Source: Notamacropus eugenii (Eukaryota > Chordata > Mammalia > Diprotodontia > Macropodidae). Taken from it: DNA of 64,000 bases. The translations under genes were made by a program, and so were the position numbers. The first letter of the stretch is position 1; each line of letters begins with the position of its first letter. The DNA lies in assembly GCF_028372415.1 (NCBI RefSeq), contig NC_092872.1:8500001-8564000 (forward strand). Direction: 5' to 3'. The notes beneath the pieces were generated by a model. That model made no database searches. It saw nothing but the letters and a program-made list of their open reading frames with translations, and was not told the DNA's origin. This document shows positions 22,301 through 37,300 of the stretch, one piece after another.

Positions 22301-25300
22301 CATCCTTCGCGGTTGCCAGAACAGCGTAAGGGAGCAGGTCTGACTGTGTCACCGCCTCAGTGGTTCCTTGTTGACTCTTAAGATACAGTAGAAACTCTCC
22401 TGCTTGTTGATTAAAGCTCTTCACATTCTGGTTCCTACCTTTCCATCCTTATTCACGTTATTCACTTTTATACACTTTGTGTTCTAGTCTCACTAGACAG
22501 TGAATTGCTCCCCACCTTAAACATGCCTGACAGTGTTTTGACCCCCATTGCTGGAATGTACCATCTCTTCTCAGGGTGCTTACCTCCCTACCTTCACTGC
22601 TCTGTCCTCCCTCCTGAAATGATTTTGTATTTTGGAGGATATAGTAAACTCACTGAGGGCAGAGATGGTTCTGTATTTTCCCATTGTATGCCCAGTGCCT
22701 TGCACAGAGTAGATGTGTTGAGGACGAGTGTCCTTGAGTGACCGGAACTTTTCTTGAGTACCTGGAGTTCACCAGGAATGTTTTTGAAAGATTTTTTGGA
22801 ATGTCTTTTGTTTTTATATCACACTTATTTCCGAATATAGTCTAACTTCCTCCTATACTCCACTTTGTAACAAAAGAGTGAAGACACGAAAAAAATTTGA
22901 TAAAATCAGCCAACACATCAACTGAATAAAGAGGTTGATTACCAGCCTCTCTCTGCATCTGTGATCCTGTGATCTGACATTATATGGAATATCCCACTGA
23001 GCTAGTCCCCCAGAGCTCCCCTGGTGCTACTCTTGGTCATCTTATGGATGTTTAAAAAGCTCATTTGGGGAGAAAAGCTTGCCACTTGTTGTACTGTCTT
23101 CGAAGTAAAAGTATTTTCCTTAGAAGTTTTGAGATATGAAAGGTGATTACAGACTTCACTACTAGGACTTGGAAAATACAACTGCCACATAATCTTTATC
23201 AAATTTTTGGCAAGCTGCCCTTTCTTTGGTCCAAAGTCCTTCCAAATTTATTCATGTTAATTCATAAAGGAGCCCTTGGGGATAACTGTTGAGTAGTAGC
23301 TTTCTTCTTCCATTGGCCCCACAGGAAGTTGCCTTGCAGACATCACCTATGACCTTTTTCTTTCTGTTAGTAAGAAGTTTCAGAATAGTCAAGCAGAAAG
23401 GGTCTGGAAGTATTAGGAAAACAGAGTTATTTTCACTCATGGACTGATAGTTCCTTGCAACTCATTTTCTCTAGCTTTGAATTTTAAATAAATTAGGAAG
23501 GGGTTTTATTTTGCTTTGTCTTTCTGAGAGTATTCTTGGCTTTGGAATTTCCTTTTCTACTCCTACTCCCACAGAATTGGAATGGTCAATCCCTGTTCTC
23601 TTCTGATTCTACCACACCGCTTTTTATTAGCTTTGTTATTTGTATTCAGTTATCTCATTCATTAGACTGGAATACTTGAGTGCCAAGACCAAATCTTATT
23701 TGTTTGTGTCCTGTAGTAGTAGATATTTAACAAGTGTATTTTGAATGAGTGAAGCATTAATTCAAACCTGAGTTATGAGGATAAAATTGGAGTGAATGTT
23801 TTTGCCCGTGTGGTGTTCTGATAATACAGAATTAGTAAATCATGTGTCCAGAAAAATTGAAGTACATCTAAGCAATTAGTTCTTCATAAAGGTCTATTAA
23901 AAGTCTTCTCGTTCATGAAACTGAGCTAAGTATAGACTCTGGGGATTTTTGTATGTCTAGAGTTGATAATACATCCCTTTAATGGAATTTATAATCCAAA
24001 AGGGGAACAGCGCTAGAACAGAATGAATTAATATACACAAGAGCACTTCAGCTTCTCCAAAGGGCATGCACATGATAGGTACAGTTCTGCTGCCTCATCC
24101 CTGATTCTAGAAAGCTCTGGAAGGTACTATGTCAGCAACAGACTCTCTTTCTGGTCTAACTCTCCTAGCTGAGAGTCAGGAATGTTTGTCACCAGAAGAT
24201 TGACTGTCAGGTGAGAAATATTTTTGACCACAGCAGTTTATGAAAACCAGGCATGTGATCAGTGGTGGTGGTGGAAGAGGGGTGTACCTATACCCCACAG
24301 ACCTAGAGTGTTTTGTCTCCGTTGTACTTTTGTTACTGTCACATTCTGTTTTGTCTCATACTTATTTGCATGGATATTGTAATCTTATTAGATTTTAAGC
24401 TCCTTGAGGAAAGACTTATTTTCATTATTGTAGCCTTGGTTTTGAGTACAGGAGTACATGTAAATACTATACTTAACAAAGTTAATTGAATCGAATTGAA
24501 ATTTGAGATACTGAAGAGTTCAGAGAGGTAAAGAAGCAATCTAATATGAAGTATTGCTTTTGAATTGAGAAAAATGCATCTGTGAAAGCAAAATCCAAAA
24601 TAAATCAGATCGTTTTGTTTGATATATGAGATAAAAAAAGCATTTTTGAATTTTTCTTTTTGAGATTCTAAGCTATGAAAGACTGCTTATAGCTCCTGAG
24701 ACAGCATGGCAGGGGGGAGGGAGAGAAGAGAAGGAAAGGGACGACTTGTGCTAATAAGTGCTTTCCAAATGTTATCTCATTTGATCTTTTCATCAACCTT
24801 GTTAGGTCAATACTCAGCTGAGGCAAACATGTTAAGTGACTTGCCTAGGGTCACACAACTAATAAGTGTCAGAGGCTGAATTTTAACTCAGGTTTTTACT
24901 CTGGGTCGAGGTACTCTATACACTATTATTATTTATAAATAAAATTAGTTAATCACAAATATCTATGAAACATCTTCTCATGCGTGCTCATACCACTAGT
25001 ATGGTACTAAGGTGCTTCTGAAAAGCAGTTTTTAGCTCTAATCTCATTATTTTACAGTTGAGTAAATTGAGGCCCAGAGAAATTAAAATGACTTCATCCA
25101 TTTTAGCTGTGATCTTGGTTTAAAGTTTTTGCCATGTTCTGCCAGGAGCTTTCACATGTATACATACAGTTTGGGCTGGGTATGTTTGGTACTCCTCAAT
25201 ATCCCCATTTTAAAAGTATATTTAAAAACTTTAATCTTTGAATTAGTAAGCATTTTTTTCCCTTTCCTCACTGAAAAAAAAAGCTTAAATTCTTCTAAGA

Positions 25301-28300
25301 AATATCATCAAATGAAACAAATTCCCACATTGGCTTTGTAAAAATATTTCAATACAAACTGAGAGACTTGACATTCTGATCAACAACAAAGATCAACCAC
25401 CGTTTCAGAACACGCATGATAAAACATCTTACCTGCCTCCTTCAGATAGAGAGGTGACGGACATGACGCGAATTGAGATATGACCAACGTAGAAGAGGGA
25501 GAGGGAGGCGTGAGGGAGAGAAGATGGATCTTCATTTGAAAATAAAATGACATGGAAGTTTTAAAGAATATATGTCTTCATCCTGTGTCTCGAATGCTTC
25601 ACCTCTGTTAGGAGCGTCTTTCATCTTCAGTCTTCTGGTGCTGGGGTAGTGCAGTGTGTACCTCAGAAATCCAAGCTGTTTGTCTTTATGGTGGTGTTAT
25701 CATATAAATTGTTCTCAGCTCTGCACCCTTCCTTTGGTGACCAGTTCACCTGGCCCTCCCGGGTTCCTCTGAAACCGTGTTTTTCATCATTTCTTATGGC
25801 ACAGTGATATCCAATTGATCCTCTCCCCCACCTTAGTGACTATAAAAATAGCTGTTGCAAATATTTTGTGTATATGGGTCCTTTTTATCCTTATAGGCCT
25901 AGTAGTTGGGCCAAAGGACATACACAATTAGTAACATTTTTGGACATAATTCCAAATTGCTTTCCAAAATGAATCAAGAATTTGTCATTTTCTGGGTTTT
26001 TTTTGTCATCTTTGCTCATCTGAGGGAATAGAAGCTTAGGGTGGTTTTAATTTTCATTTTTCTAATTATTAGTGATTTGGAACATTTTTTATATGATTAT
26101 TGATGGCTTGCATGTCTCATTTTTTCTTTTGAAAACAGCTTGTTCATATCCTTTGACTTTATCAATTGGGGAATGACATTTAGTCTTATAAGTTTGAATC
26201 CCCTCTACACATATCTTAGAAATGAGACTTTTATTAGGGAAACTTGCTACAAAGATTTTTTTTCTCCATTTACTTGCTTTCCTTCTAACTTCAGCCTACA
26301 ACCTTTTTTAAAACATTATTTTATTTTTTTAATTGACTAAACACCACCTTTCCTCCCAGTTGAAGGGAAAAAAAAGCAAAACGCTTGCATAAATATGCAT
26401 AATTGAGTAAAACAAATTCTCCCTTTGGCTCTGACCAAAAAAATTTATGTCTGATCCTCTGGAATTATGATTAGTTGTGCTGATCAGTTTGTGACCCCTT
26501 CTTTATAAAGAGCACTAGTGCTCAGGTTTTGATACAGTCTATTTCTGCTCCCCTCTTCTTTTTCTCCTGAGCAGAGGGTAGTCACAAGTCCTTTCCTTAA
26601 ACCCCTCTCCATGGTTAGAATTTGCTTTGCATAAAACAATTCCTTTGCTTGCTCTGAAACAAGTTAAGTGACTTGTTCAGGGGCACACCCACACAGCTAG
26701 TAGGTGTCTAACACTGGATTTGATCTCAGACCTTTGTCATTTCAATCCTGATGTCCTATCCACAGGGCAACCTTGGTGCCTTTCTAGAGGCCTTTTGTTT
26801 TACTAGACTCCCCTATGGCCCTTGAAGATATAAGGAGACGTCTAGATCCAGGAGACATCTCTGCTGCACTGACAGGCACCCACTTTATTTCCAGTTGTTG
26901 GTAACTACTGAAGGTGCTGCCATAACATATTTTTCTATATATGTTGTCTTTCCTTCTATCATTGACCTCCTTGGGAGTGGGTCAAAAGGCATCAAATGCA
27001 TTTTTTCTGACAGAAGTGCTCTTTGTATTTTATCTTGCTGGTAAGCAGCTCGAGAAGTTATGGTTTGGGGTCTTTATCTAAAACTTCAGCACTGTTATAA
27101 GAAACAGATGATTTATTTTGAAACTAAAAAGTTCATATTTTAAATAAGGTTTTGTTACTTCCATAGAAGTATAAATATTGATAGTCCAGTGACTTTGGAG
27201 GCCAAGGATGGAAGAGGAAGCCCTAAATTTCTGTGACCTTGAGTTTCCTTTTCTTTAAATTGAAGACATTGGATTTGATGGCTTTTGAGGTTCCTTCTAG
27301 CTCTGAATCTATGGTCTTATTTCCATGATTTTATGATTATGGTAGAATAATTTTACATTGCTTTTTGAATCAAACCAGTTCTCTTTTTTTTACACTTTAT
27401 TTTTATCCTCCTTTATCAATTTAAATATTTAAAGCTACCATTGGAGAATAGTTTGAACTGATATTGGATAGAATTCAAAACTTAGCTTTTGGGAGAAGGA
27501 AGGAGAGGAGAGGGAGGGGGAAAAAATTTAAGACTTATGGAAGTGATTGTTGAAAACTGAAAACTTATAAATAAATTAACTAAATTTTAAAAAACCTTAA
27601 CTTTTGCAGTATCTCTTAAGTTTTGTATATTGTTTAAATAGTTTCTTTCATAGTTGCTCCATCTGCTTCATTGTGGTGGTATATATTCCACTATGGTATT
27701 GAAGTCGAAACATCTGTCTTCACTCTGGATTGCACCTCATGCTCTTTAGAGAGAAAACCTTTATTCACATTGCTCCTTCAGTAGGGATCAAGAGATTAAA
27801 GATAGTTTTGTCTTTCATCTTGGTAAATTTAAGAGGGCTCTCTGTGAGTATAATAGCTATCAATTTCTGATATAGGAAAATGAGGTTGTTAAGATAGTGT
27901 TTTTAAAGTGCTTTCAAATGAAATCAGTAAACCCTTAAAGCACCTGCTGGGCACTGTACTATGTACAAAAAGAAGCTAAAGGTAGTCCTGGTCCTCAAGG
28001 AGCTCACAATCATAAGGAGGGAGACAAGATGTAAATAGATAAATTTACAGGATAATTAGGAAGTAATTGAAAGAGGGAAAGCACTAGAATTTATAGGGCT
28101 TCTTGTAGAAGGTAAGATTTTAGTTGGGACTTAAAGAAGCCAGAGAGGTCAGTAGTTAGAGCAGAGGAAGGCAGAGGGTTCAGGCATAGAAGGCAGCCAG
28201 AGAAAATGCCTGGAGCCAAGAGATGGACTGTCTTGTTTGTGGAACAGCCAAGAGGCCATTGTCACTGGTTCAAAGAGTACAAGTTGACTGGAAAGGTAGG

Positions 28301-31300
28301 AGGGGGCTAGAGAAAGATCATTGAATGTGAAACTAAGCATTTTGTATTTGATCTTGGAGGCAAAAGTGAGCCGCTGGATTTTATTGAGAGAGCAGTCATA
28401 TAATTGGACCTGCACTTTGGGAAAATCACTTTATAATCTCTGAATGGCAGATGGATTGGAGTGGGGAGAGACTCTGAGGCAGGCAGACCCACCAGCATCT
28501 GTTGCAGTAATCTAGGCATAAGGTGATAAGGGCCTGCACTAGAGTGGTGTTGTAAAAGTAAAATCGCTGACCTTGGCAGCTTCTTGAATTTTGGGGGAGT
28601 GGGGTGAGGAATGAGAGATAGTGAGGAAGCAGGTTGACTCCTAGGTTAAGAATTTGAGGGACTGGGAGGATGGTGTTGCCCTCTACAGTAATTGGGAGGG
28701 AGGAGAGGTTTACAGGAAAACATAATGAGTTCTCTATGGACATAGAGTTTCAAAAGCCTACTGGATACCCAATTTGAAATATCTGAAAGGCAGTTGGAGA
28801 TGTGCGATTGGAGGTCAGCAGAAAAATTGGGGCCAAGTTATCAGTGTTAGCTGTGACCAGGGTATGACTTTGAAATAATCATAAGTAGTAGTGGCAAGTG
28901 AAAAGCAGAAATTGACCTTTGGAAAGATTTATCACTGATAAACTATTTTTTTCAGTTTCAGTACCACTAGGGGGCTCCCTTTGATTTCTAATAAATAATT
29001 TAAGGACAGTAAAATGATAAGATAGTTTGAAATTTTTAGGAGCAGAAACGTGAGTTATTTGAGGTTTTGCAAAAAACTGCCTCACATACATCAAAGGAAG
29101 TCCTGAAAATGGCCAGAGGTAGGCAGCTGGGTACAGTCGATAGACTGCAGGCTTGGAGTCAGGAAGACCTAAATTCAAATCCGGCTTCAGACATTTACTA
29201 GCATTGTGACCCAGGGCAAGTTACTTAACTTTGTTTGCCTCAGTTTCTTTATCTGTAAAATGAGCTGGAGAAGGAAATGCAAATCACTCCAGTATCTTTG
29301 CCAGGAAGATCCCACAATGTGGTAACAGAATCTGACAGGGCTGACACAAACAGGGTGGTAGAAATCATTGAGATTATGCCTTGTTATGACCATATAATCA
29401 GTTGAAGAGGTTGAAGATGTTTAGCCTAGAGAAGAGAACACTTAGAAGGGGCCATGATAACTATCTTCAGATTTCAAGGACTTTCATATGGAAAAGCAAA
29501 CAAACTCTTAAGTAGTGGGAAACTGTGAAAGGCAGATTTAGATTTAACGTAAGGCAGGATTCCCAGCTGCTAGAGCTGCCCAGAAGCACAGCGGACCCCC
29601 TCATTAGAAACCTTGAAAACAAAGGCTTGGTGCATCACTTAACACACGTTGTTGAGAGAATTCTTGATTAGGTGTGCGTTAACTAAATATCCTCTGCGGT
29701 CCTTTCCAGCTCTTGAGGTTTCATGACTGAGTTTTATCTTGTAGACAAGTATTTGGCAGTGAATACAGGGGATCAGAAGGTGCTTCACTTTGAACTAGCA
29801 TTTACTTGGTGGTAATGGGTGAATTGTCAAAAACAATATATTGACAGCTAGGTGGTCCATTAGATAGAATGCCAACCCGGAGTCAGGAAGATCTGAATTC
29901 AAATCTGGCCTCAGATAATTGGTAGCTGTGTGATCCTGGGCCAGTCACTTAACCTCAGTTTGCTTAGTTTCTGCATCGTTAAAATGGGGATAATAGCACC
30001 TACCTCCCAGGTTTCTAAGCATCAAATGAGATAGTTGTAAAGTGCTTAGCACAATGCCAGGAACATAGTAAGTGCTACATGATTATTAATTGTTTTTACC
30101 TATTTATACTTTCTTGGTGGTCTCATTAACTCTTTTGGGTTATTATTTTTATACAGACAAATTTCAGATCTCTCTATCCGGCCCTGAGCTCTCTTCTGAA
30201 CTCTAGTTCCATATTCACAAACTATCTGTTGGACATTTCCAGGTGGACATCCTGTTGTTCAGTTTTGATGCCGTTTCCCTGTGAAGTCCTATACGTAAAT
30301 TGAATTTTTCCTTGCTCTTGGAGTCAAGAAGACCTGAGTTTGAAACCTGGCGTAGATAATTACTTTTCGTGTTGTTGATTCAGTTATATCTGACTCTTTG
30401 TGACCCCGTGGACCAATGTTGTCCTTGGGGTTTTCTTAGCAATGGTATTTCCTTCTCCATTGGATTAAGGCAGACTGAGGTTAAGTGACTTGCCCAGGGG
30501 TCACACAGCTAATACTTTTCTGAGGCTGAATATGAACTCAGGCTCTATAAGTATCAAATTCAGCATGGCCAAAACAACTGTTATTCGCACCTCAAGCGCT
30601 CCTTCTTCTATTATGGGCTCGTGGCGTTCATCCATTTGCTACAGAAGTTCACAACTGTTGCATTATTCTTAACTCTTCTCTCCCTCACTCTGCTTATCAT
30701 TTGAATACCAAATCTTGATTCTGTTGATTCATTGGTCTTGAGAACACCTCCCACATCCATCTCCTACTCTCTACTCTTCATTCTTGTGACCATCACCTTA
30801 GACTCACACATCTCACCTGCCCTATTTCAGTAGCCTCCTCAGTGGCCTCTAGCATCTTCTTCTCTAATCCAGCCTCAACCCATTTGCCAAAGGGATGCTC
30901 CTAAAACACAGGTCTGACCATGCTGCTCCACTGGCTCCCTATTTCCTTTTCTATAAAATGTGAACTCTTCTTTTTAGCACTTCAAACCTTTTACAGTTTG
31001 GTTGGAACCTAGCTTTTCAGGCATGTTACACATTCCTTTTTCTCTTCATGCACTCCATATTCCAGCCAGTCTGGCTGCTTTCTTGTTCTTCCTCATGCGC
31101 AGTATTCTATCTTACCTTTGTACCTTTGCCTACACCCCCATACTTTGAATGGACTTCTTTGTACATTCAGGGATAGAGTAGATAGATTGTAAGTTCCTTG
31201 AGGACAGACTCATTTTTATCCTTGTATCCTTAGTTTTGAGTATAGGAGTATGTGTAAATACTGTACTTAGCAAAGTTAGTTGGATGGAATTGAAATTTGA

Positions 31301-34300
31301 GATACAGAAGACCTGAATTCAAATTCAGCCTTAGATACTTACCAGCCATGTGACTTTGGGTAAATCTCTTCAACTATAAAATGGAGACTTTAACAGCATC
31401 TGCCTCCTAGGGTAGTTGTAAAGTGCTTAGCACTGTGCCTGGCACATACCAAACACCATGAACGGATCTTTCTTGCCTTGCCCCTCTCATCATCTCCAAC
31501 GTCTTTCAAGGTTCTCCTCCAGCATCACCTTTAAATGGGACTTTTCCTGATTTCCTCCAACTGCTAGCTACCCCTCCCCCCCAAATACTTTTATTTACTA
31601 TGCATATATTTGTATCTATTGACAGGTGTCCATGAAATTTTTGTCCCTATGCTAGAATATAAGCCTCTTGAGGACAAAGGAATGTTTCATTGTGGTCTTT
31701 ATATCCCCAGTACCTAACATAGTGCTTGAGAAATGCTGGTCAGATTACTTGGTACTATATGGAGTCCAGGGAGGAAAATTTCATGTATTTAATGCATTTA
31801 ATTCCTGAAGCACCATGTAACACCCTCTGTGAACATTTGTGGGTTGAATCCTCTAGATGATGGCAGCTACTTCAGGTTCTAGGGCTAACCTTGTGAATCT
31901 ACACTAGTGAAAGCTAGTACTTAAATAGCACTTCAAGATTTTACAAAGTGCTTTACAATTGTCTCCTTTGATCTTCACAACTCTGTGAGTCAGGTATTAT
32001 TGTTATTATCCCTATTTTATAAAAGAGGAAACTGAGACAAACAGAAGTAACTTGCCTGGTGTCACATGGCTAGTATTTGAAGCTAGATTTGACTCCAGGC
32101 CCAGCGCTCTATCCATTGCATCACTAGCGGCCTCTGTACTAACACTGTAGATCATATGCACCAGCTGATGTACTTGTTAACAATAATCTATTAGACACAG
32201 TTAACTCTTAGCAATGACCTTTATTTTGCTGGCATAGTAAGATCAGTAGCTACAAAACATTCTCCTTAAACGTGGGGCTTATGCATCTACAAATACACAT
32301 GGTCTCCGTGGGGAGAGTTGGCTCAGGAAGTGGTATTCTGTAGTATTTAGATTGCCCAAGCTTCTCCTGACCTTTCTGCTTCTTCCTGCTGGGCTACGTT
32401 TTTGTGTATCTTACATCTGATTATACCTCCAGTGTGAGGGTGTGCTGGGCTAGGATATGTGATGGTATACCTTCAGGCAGGCCAGGAATTGTAGCATCTG
32501 CTTCTTGGCCCAATTCTAGAAAGATAAGAACTTGAGGAGGTAGACGATTAGATCCAGCTCCCTTTCTTCACAAAGTTCTCATTTTTGATAGTTTGTCATA
32601 GGAGAAATGGTTGAGCTCCAGTTATAGTTTTCTCTCTTGTTTTACTTTGTTTTTAATGCTTAGCCATGTTTGTGGAAAAGTTAAAACAAATGGTTAAAAT
32701 AAGATTTTTGAGTTGTTTGTGGATTTCAGTTGCCTGTTTGAATCTTTTCTTCTGTGGTAATGGGTTTCATTGGATATGTTAAAAGTATTTTGAATTTATT
32801 TGATAATGATTCATTTTTGATAACAGCTTATTTTCCATATGTTTTCTTTTAGTTGGTCGTATTATGTTTCAGCTCTTCTCAGACATATGTCCAAAGACAT
32901 GCAAAAATTTCCTTTGCTTATGCTCAGGTAAGTGAAGTATTAAGTATTTCCTATGGGAAGAAAACTGACCTTGATTTCAACTGTCTCTTGATTGACAAAG
33001 TGGATATTTTCAAGAAAAAGTAGAGTGAAATGAATTTTGTAAATCACTTTATTTGATTCCTCTGAAAATACTGGGGAACCATTATTTTGGAAATAACAAA
33101 AAGAGTTGTAAGACTTCTACTCTCTTATGTGGTAAAACCTGCTGAGATTTTTAAAAGTATGATTCTGAAAATAGAATTCACTTACAGTTTATGTAAGAAA
33201 TTCAGTTCTAATCTATGACAAAATTCAACTTTCCAAATCTGTAATTGTCAATAAAGACTATTATTGCCCTTTATTATCATGAGGAGATATCTATTTATGC
33301 CTATATATAAATTTGTATTATATGTGTACAAAAATACTAACAAATACTTCTCTATCAACTTATTTTTATATAAATCACAAGTTAATAGTATTAATTTATC
33401 TGTGTAAAAATCTTGAATCAGTTATGTTGCTAGTGCAAGTCCCAGTCACATCCTTCTTTTATTATTGTAATGGAATTCAGGTTGGTTTTCCTCTGTCTGA
33501 TTTCCTTCTTCCAATCCATCCTGCATACTGCCGCCAAATTAATCTTCCTCAAATATAAATTTTTTTTTTATCATATCATTGTCCTGTTTGGGAATCTGCG
33601 ATAGCTACTATTGCTTACCACCTTAAATATAAACTCCTGCATAGCTTCCAGTGCCCTTTATGATTTACCCTCCCTTTTACGTATCCACCCTTTTTTTCCA
33701 CTGTTCTCTAACTGGATTCCTCTGTTTCAGCCAGAAATACTCACTCACTATCCCCTGAACATATTATACAGGTATCCCCTTCCTGTCTTTGTGCATGCTG
33801 TAACCTACATTCATCCTCAATAATAACTCATTTTTCTAGCCCTTAAAGATTTATAAAATACTTTCCTCACAACAACCATATGAGGGAGGAAATGTAAAAT
33901 ATCATGCCTTACACATGAGGAAACTGAGGCTTAGACATATTAGATGATTTGCTTCTAGTTACTCAAGCTAGGTAGTGACAAAACTAGAAATGACAAAACC
34001 ATCTTCTTACCCCAAACCTAGTACTCTATAAGAACCAACTCAAATCTTACTTCTCTATTTCAACACACAGCTATGATTTCTTTTAATGCCTCTATTTCTT
34101 ATAGTCCTTTCCATACAAATTAAGATTTAATTATATTCTTTATCTCTAAAAAGAAATGTTAGCTAATTGAGAGTTGGGGCCAGACTTTTACTTGGATCTC
34201 CCCATTGTGCTCAGTCTAGTTCTGGGAACATAGAAAGTCTTCCTCAGTAAATTATTAATTCTTTAAAATTGCATATTTTTACATACACACATGTACACAC

Positions 34301-37300
34301 GTGTGTTTCTGTCTGTATATATTTGTAGCAGTAACCTTTTTTTTCAGGTGAAAAAGGTCTTGGGAAAACAACTGGAAAGAAGTTATGTTACAAGGGGTCT
34401 ACATTCCATCGTGTGGTTAAAAACTTTATGATTCAGGGTGGGGACTTCAGTGAAGGTAAAGGTGAACATTATGCTTATAACACTCCATCTGTTTAGATTC
34501 TAGAATATTTCATCATTTATTTGCCTAAGTTACAACTTAGACTAGAGCTAGATGTATATAGTACTCAATGCTTGTTGAATGCCTTTTCTGATTTTTACAT
34601 CTTAAAATATTAAAATATTTTCCTCTTTTTTTTTCATGAATTGATTTTTCATAATATAATTACTTCAAAGTATCATAGACTTAGAGCTGGGAGGGACCTC
34701 GAACTTGTGGTTCTCAACTTTTGTTGTTTCACAAACCTTTTAATTTATTCTACTACTCATATTATTCATAAGCAATTATTTACTCCTTGAGGTATTGTAA
34801 AAAAAAAATTTCTAACACAGGCTCCTTGAACCATTATCATGAACCTCCAACAGGTTTGTGAACCACTAAATGGGAACCCGTATTTAGTCCAAGCCCCTCA
34901 TTTTACAGGTAAATGCACTAAGGCCCAAAGAGGGTAAGTGGCTTGCTCGGTACTCACAGGTAGTGAGTAGTAGAGTTTGGATTCAGATTCAGGTCCTTTG
35001 ACTCCAATTTCGATGCATTGACTACTTCTTGAAAAACTGGGCTTTTGTTGAAATAATAATAATGAAATAATATTTTTTTGTGATAGAATTTAGCATCTAT
35101 TTGGATGTTAGGGTTAAAAGAGTCTTGCCTCAGAGAGTTAAGTCTTGAGTTTTTAAATGATTTTAGAGCAGTGTGGTTTTCATAATATAGAATTTTTTAG
35201 AATTGCCTTCTAGCAACATAGGAACTCTAAAACTAATTCCTTGAAAATAACTGCATATAGTAAATTTAGCATGTATAATTTTCAGGATGGCTTAATATAA
35301 TCCATATTTTACAGGTAATGGGAAAGGAGGAGAATCAATATATGGTGGCTATTTTAAAGGTAAGGCCTAATATTTTATGGTTTTTGTTTCAATTTTGGGT
35401 TAAAGAAAGTTTGAATCCTAGACGTTTAATGAAAAGTTTAATAGTTCATCTTTTGCATGAAACTAACTTTGCATGAAAATACTTTTATCTGCATGAATTT
35501 TGGGGTAAACTTACTGTAATATTTAACTTTTAATTGACAAGATTAATTAAGGCTAACTTTATTGGTTAAACATGACTTTCAGCATGGAGGTTAGGCAACT
35601 TTATTCATGAAAACTCCTATCTTCCTGCCTAAAACTGTCAACATATTCTTTTGTTTATAGAGAATGTGGTCTTTTGCAAAATGAAAAGGTAAGAGAACAA
35701 AGCTCAGTAACACAAATTCAAACTCTGTTCCTTTGCACCCTTCCTAAGAAATTTATGGACAGCCTGGGGCAATTATGGCTGGATTTCTAGATTGCTTGAA
35801 GGTGTGGAGAATTCTGTGTATGATTTCATACCTACGTTTGTCTGGATTTCTTTTCTTTTCATGGTTGTCAGTTACTTGTCAGAAAAAACAATCTAGAGAT
35901 TCTTTTCAATACAAGCAACAAATTTGTTTTAAAATGTGGTATTTTTTCCAAAGGTTTGTATGTTTTATTTTGTGTTACTAGAAAGATGTGATTATAGCTA
36001 TATAGTGTTAGCATAAAACTTTTAAAAAGTAACTTTAAATTTTGCCTCTTTCCAAAAATGTCCCAGAAAAGAGATTTGCAAAGATTAGTAGTGGGGGTCT
36101 AGTTTCAGGTCTCAAAACCGTGAGAGCTACAGTGTTATAATAGCCTTGTATATTTCTTTTGAAAAATTGGATTGTTACTCTTTTCAGAAGCCTGTTCATA
36201 AGGTAATTATTTTTAAAGTACTCTATGTTTCTGTTGAATGAATTTTTATGACCAAATGTTTGTTTTGAAGAAGGATGCTTCTGTGACTGTTTGAAGGAAA
36301 CATGAAGAATAGTTGTGCAGAAGTAGTTGTCCTTTGTTAGAACATCTCTCTAAGTGCTCCTCACCAGGTTCTTTCTCAGTGCCCTTTAAGTTTGTGGTAG
36401 CTGATAATTAATATGGCTCTGTCTGGCTGTGAGTCTGAAGTTGTAACGCTGTGTAGACTCTTCAGATGGCTTTAGATTGTTTCATGACAAATGCTTGTAT
36501 CTTTGAAAGTTGATCCTATTTTCAGTTTAAATGTATCTTTTCACTTCTGTTGCCCTGCTTTTGTTGGCAACTTTTGTAGTCCTACTGAATAGAAAGAACC
36601 CTTATCTTTACTCAAAATTTAGATGTTTCCCTGTGACTTAATTTATTTTATCTTTCATGATGTTAGTTTGAATTCGTTTATGTAGTATAATTCATATTTA
36701 GGAATTCAATAAATAAATGTGCCAATATGTATATTTTTCAACTGCAACTATTTCAACCTATTTTTCTACTAAAGCATGTTAAACCAGGGTGTTTGGAACT
36801 GTTGAGGAAACTAGAACTTTGTAATAGAATAGCTCCACAGCTTTTCTTTGTTGGCTTTCCATAACAGCTGATGGGCGGATCTGCCTTGTGAGCAGGTTCT
36901 TTTTAAAACATAACAACAACTTCTAAGGTTGTTTCTTTAAAGTGTTAAAAAATATAGTTTTTTTCCCTCAAGGCTTTAATAAGTAAATTTTGGGGGCCTA
37001 TCTTTTATTGCTTGAACTTTTGCTATTTCATTAGACTTAATTTTCTTTTTTTAAGTCTTCATTCGAGTTATCTATACTGACCAGAAGAAGAATTTCATCC
37101 TTAACTTTCCATATATTACTATAAAAATCACATTTTAAAGTTGACTTGTAACTAGAGACTGACTAACCTGTTCTTTCTTCAAACAGATGAAAACTTTGTT
37201 CTCAAACATGACAGAGCGTTCCTTTTGTCAATGGCAAATCGAGGGAAACATACCAATGGTTCCCAGTTTTTCATGTGAGTAGGCATATTTCAGAGTTGAG

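Larger units (their letters stand above)
19364..32852 (+). other. NKTR: NKTR intron 2 (13.5 kb, repeat-rich)
   Basis: Bounded by donor gtgagc and acceptor ttttcttttag. Its first 1.2 kb is GC-rich island shore without recognised repeats. The rest carries MIR/SINE copies, CR1/L2-like and L3-like pieces, L1 fragments and an old long repeat, listed separately. Stretches such as 20950-21650, 22750-24350 and 32150-32850 show nothing I can assign. No exon-like segment was found. Confidence 0.8.
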
